From Penicillium oxalicum (lineage: Eukaryota; Ascomycota; Eurotiomycetes; Eurotiales; Aspergillaceae), in NCBI RefSeq assembly GCF_001723175.1, contig NC_064652.1, positions 3,162,001-3,226,000 of the forward strand: a stretch of DNA of 64,000 nucleotides, given 5' to 3'. Of this stretch, positions 61,985-64,000 are shown piece after piece; position 1 is the first letter of the stretch; the number at the start of each line of letters is the position of its first letter. The notes under the pieces are model-generated. The model saw nothing but the letters and a program-made list of their open reading frames with translations, ran no database searches and had not been told where the DNA came from. A program made the translations under genes and the position numbers.

Positions 61985-64000
61985 ATGGCGAAATCCAAAG
62001 ACAATCAAATAAACGGCAGTGTGGTCAATCTCACAATCCCCTTTGAGCATCTGAGACGAAAAGATGTTGCGCTGGTAGGTGGCAAAAATGCGTCCCTCGG
62101 TGAGATGATCGGAAACCTGGCGGCCGAAGGGATCTCTGTTCCTCCTGGCTATGCAACAACGTCACAAGCGTACTGGCAGTACGTAGAGCACAATGGAATT
62201 CAAGACAAGATTGCCTCCCTAATCGCAGAATGGAAATCGGGTCAAGCTCGCTTGGACGACACCGGTCATGCGATCCGTGATCTCTTCTTGCGGGGTAGCT
62301 GGCCAAGCAATATTGCGGACGAGATCGTGAAGGGCTATCACACGATAGAGCACCAGACTGGGATTCAGGGCTTGAGTGTCGCTGTGCGGTCGAGTGCGAC
62401 AGCGGAAGATCTTCCCGATGCGAGTTTTGCCGGGCAGCAGGAGTCGTACTTGAACATTTCGGGTGTGGATGCACTGCTTCATGCTTGCAAGAGCTGCTAC
62501 GCGTCTCTGTTTACAGATCGTGCTATCGGATATCGCCAAGCAAAAGGTTTTGATCATCTGCGCATTGCACTTTCAATTGGGATCCAACGTATGGTGCCCT
62601 CTGATGCAAGCTGTTCTGGAATCATGTTCTCCATCGACACGGAGACTGGCTTTGACAAGATTGTTCTCATCAACGCATCCTGGGGCCTTGGAGAGAATAT
62701 CGTACAGGGCATGGTCAACCCAGACGAATATCGCGTGTTTAAACCGTTGTTACACATGGATAAGTTTGAGCCAATCATTGAGAAAAAACGGGGAGACAAG
62801 TCGAGAAAGCTCATCTATGGCAACGGCAATGCTCCCACTCGCAATGTACCAACATCCAAGGCGGAGCAAGCTGCCTTCACGCTTTCTGATTCGGAAGTCC
62901 TTCAATTCAGCCGATGGGCATGTACGATTGAGAAGCACTATGAATGCCCGATGGACATTGAGTGGGCAAAGGACGGTCTGACAAACGAACTGTTTATTGT
63001 TCAAGCTCGTCCAGAAACTGTCCATTCGAGTCGAGATATGTGCGGGGAGTTCAAAACGTACGAAGTCACTGATAAGGGCCGCGTCCTCACAACTGGCCTA
63101 GCTATTGGAGATGCAGCTGTATCTGGTCAACTTTGTCTTATCGAAGGAAAACACGATCTCGAAAAATTCGTGACGGGCTCAGTCCTCGTAGCAAAAGTGA
63201 CTGATCCAGACTGGGTTCCCTTCATGAAACGTGCGGTGGCGATTATCACAGATCTGGGCGGACGCACATCTCACGCGGCTATTGTGAGCCGCGAGCTGGG
63301 GCTTCCGGCGGTCGTTGGGACTGGAGATGCTACTTATACCCTCCACTCGGGCCAAAACGTCACGGTTTCTTGCGCCGAGGGTGACCGTGGCATCGTTTAT
63401 GAGGGCACATCTAGGATTGTCACTCGGACCCTAGACGTGAACAGTCTCCCTCCGGTCAATACCAAAATTATGATCAACCTCGCGAATCCAGGAGCGGCAT
63501 ATCGCTGGTGGCGACTTCCGGTTGATGGAATTGGTCTTGCTCGTATGGAGTTTGTGATCAGCAACGCGATTCGCATCCACCCAATGGCACTGGCTTACTT
63601 TGATCAATTGAAAGATAGCAAGGCTAAAAGCGAGATTGCAAAGCTGACGTCGGAATACAAACACAAGCCCGATTATTTTGTCGAACACCTCTCCCGTGGC
63701 TTTGCAGCCCTATGTTCAACGGTTTACCCTAAGCCGGCGATTCTCCGTCTGAGTGACTTTAAAACAAACGAATATTCAGACCTTATCGGGGGTTCTGAAT
63801 TCGAACCAGTTGAGGAAAATCCCATGTTGGGTTTCCGTGGTGCCTCGCGGTATTACTCACCACACTACAAGGAAGGATTCGCCTTGGAGTGCCGCGCGAT
63901 TAAACGGTTGCGCGAGAAGATGGGATTCACCAACGCCATTGTCATGGTCCCGTTTTGCCGCACGGTCTATGAAGCGGAGGATGTACTGAAGGTGATGGCG
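61985..64000 (+). CDS. Phosphoenolpyruvate synthase (pyruvate, water dikinase), partial at the window end
   Basis: One uninterrupted frame of 672 codons from ATG 61985, running off the window. The full bacterial enzyme has about 790-800 residues. It converts pyruvate, ATP and water to PEP, AMP and phosphate. The N-terminal PPDK_N/ATP-grasp domain shows ALVGGKNASLGEM, VAVRSSATAEDLPDASFAGQ, WGLGENIVQG and FIVQARPETV. The swivelling His domain shows DLGGRTSHAAIVSRELG with the phospho-His at about residue 430. The C-terminal PEP-binding barrel starts with GIGLARMEF and reaches MLGFRGASRYY and MVPFCRTVYEAEDV at the edge. The absence of introns over 2 kb contrasts with every large neighbour except the NRPS body. 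PEP synthase is rare in fungi, which suggests bacterial ancestry. Confidence 0.92.
   Translation, partial: MAKSKDNQINGSVVNLTIPFEHLRRKDVALVGGKNASLGEMIGNLAAEGISVPPGYATTSQAYWQYVEHNGIQDKIASLIAEWKSGQARLDDTGHAIRDLFLRGSWPSNIADEIVKGYHTIEHQTGIQGLSVAVRSSATAEDLPDASFAGQQESYLNISGVDALLHACKSCYASLFTDRAIGYRQAKGFDHLRIALSIGIQRMVPSDASCSGIMFSIDTETGFDKIVLINASWGLGENIVQGMVNPDEYRVFKPLLHMDKFEPIIEKKRGDKSRKLIYGNGNAPTRNVPTSKAEQAAFTLSDSEVLQFSRWACTIEKHYECPMDIEWAKDGLTNELFIVQARPETVHSSRDMCGEFKTYEVTDKGRVLTTGLAIGDAAVSGQLCLIEGKHDLEKFVTGSVLVAKVTDPDWVPFMKRAVAIITDLGGRTSHAAIVSRELGLPAVVGTGDATYTLHSGQNVTVSCAEGDRGIVYEGTSRIVTRTLDVNSLPPVNTKIMINLANPGAAYRWWRLPVDGIGLARMEFVISNAIRIHPMALAYFDQLKDSKAKSEIAKLTSEYKHKPDYFVEHLSRGFAALCSTVYPKPAILRLSDFKTNEYSDLIGGSEFEPVEENPMLGFRGASRYYSPHYKEGFALECRAIKRLREKMGFTNAIVMVPFCRTVYEAEDVLKVMA

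Overview
The window looks like chromosomal DNA of a filamentous ascomycete, most likely Eurotiales (Penicillium/Aspergillus type). Most genes carry short 50-110 bp introns with GT..AG borders. The housekeeping proteins (Vps45, an Ale1-type MBOAT, Rce1, mitochondrial LeuRS, AIM32) read as fungal, and a spliced tRNA-Lys and dispersed 5S rRNA genes are present. Exon borders below were chosen by eye from splice consensus, frame continuity and family consensus.

Layout. 1-17.1 kb is a conserved core: a partial SDR oxidoreductase, vps45, a divergently transcribed MBOAT lysophospholipid acyltransferase, a Ser-rich protein with two C-terminal membrane segments, a 6.4 kb gene-free stretch, and the CAAX protease rce1. 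17.1-25 kb is accessory DNA: a P450 gene lacking its 5' part, a gene-poor AT-rich stretch, a frameshifted AusD-type methyltransferase, and an intact eight-exon NAD-dependent epimerase/dehydratase. 26.4-36 kb returns to core genes: mitochondrial leucyl-tRNA synthetase, tRNA-Lys(UUU) with a 13-nt intron, a small hypothetical protein, two 5S rRNA genes, an AIM32-like protein and a DUF3669-like protein.

36.7-59.5 kb is a secondary-metabolite cluster. It holds a P450, a class I methyltransferase, a DMATS-type indole prenyltransferase, a 14-TM MFS exporter, an FAD monooxygenase, a COMT-type O-methyltransferase, a second P450 with a frameshift, and a dimodular NRPS (A-T-C-A-T-C). By analogy with the brevianamide/fumitremorgin, roquefortine/meleagrin and notoamide pathways, the expected scaffold is a tryptophan-containing diketopiperazine. 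It would be prenylated by the DMATS enzyme, oxidised by the P450s and FAD enzyme, methylated, and exported by the MFS protein. The exact product cannot be read from sequence. Two features stand out: the terminal condensation domain has lost both motif histidines (GG instead of HH), and the second P450 is broken just before its heme loop. No cluster transcription factor is seen.

59.5-64 kb holds a truncated 5S relic, gene-poor DNA, and the first 672 codons of an intronless bacterial-type phosphoenolpyruvate synthase that runs off the window.
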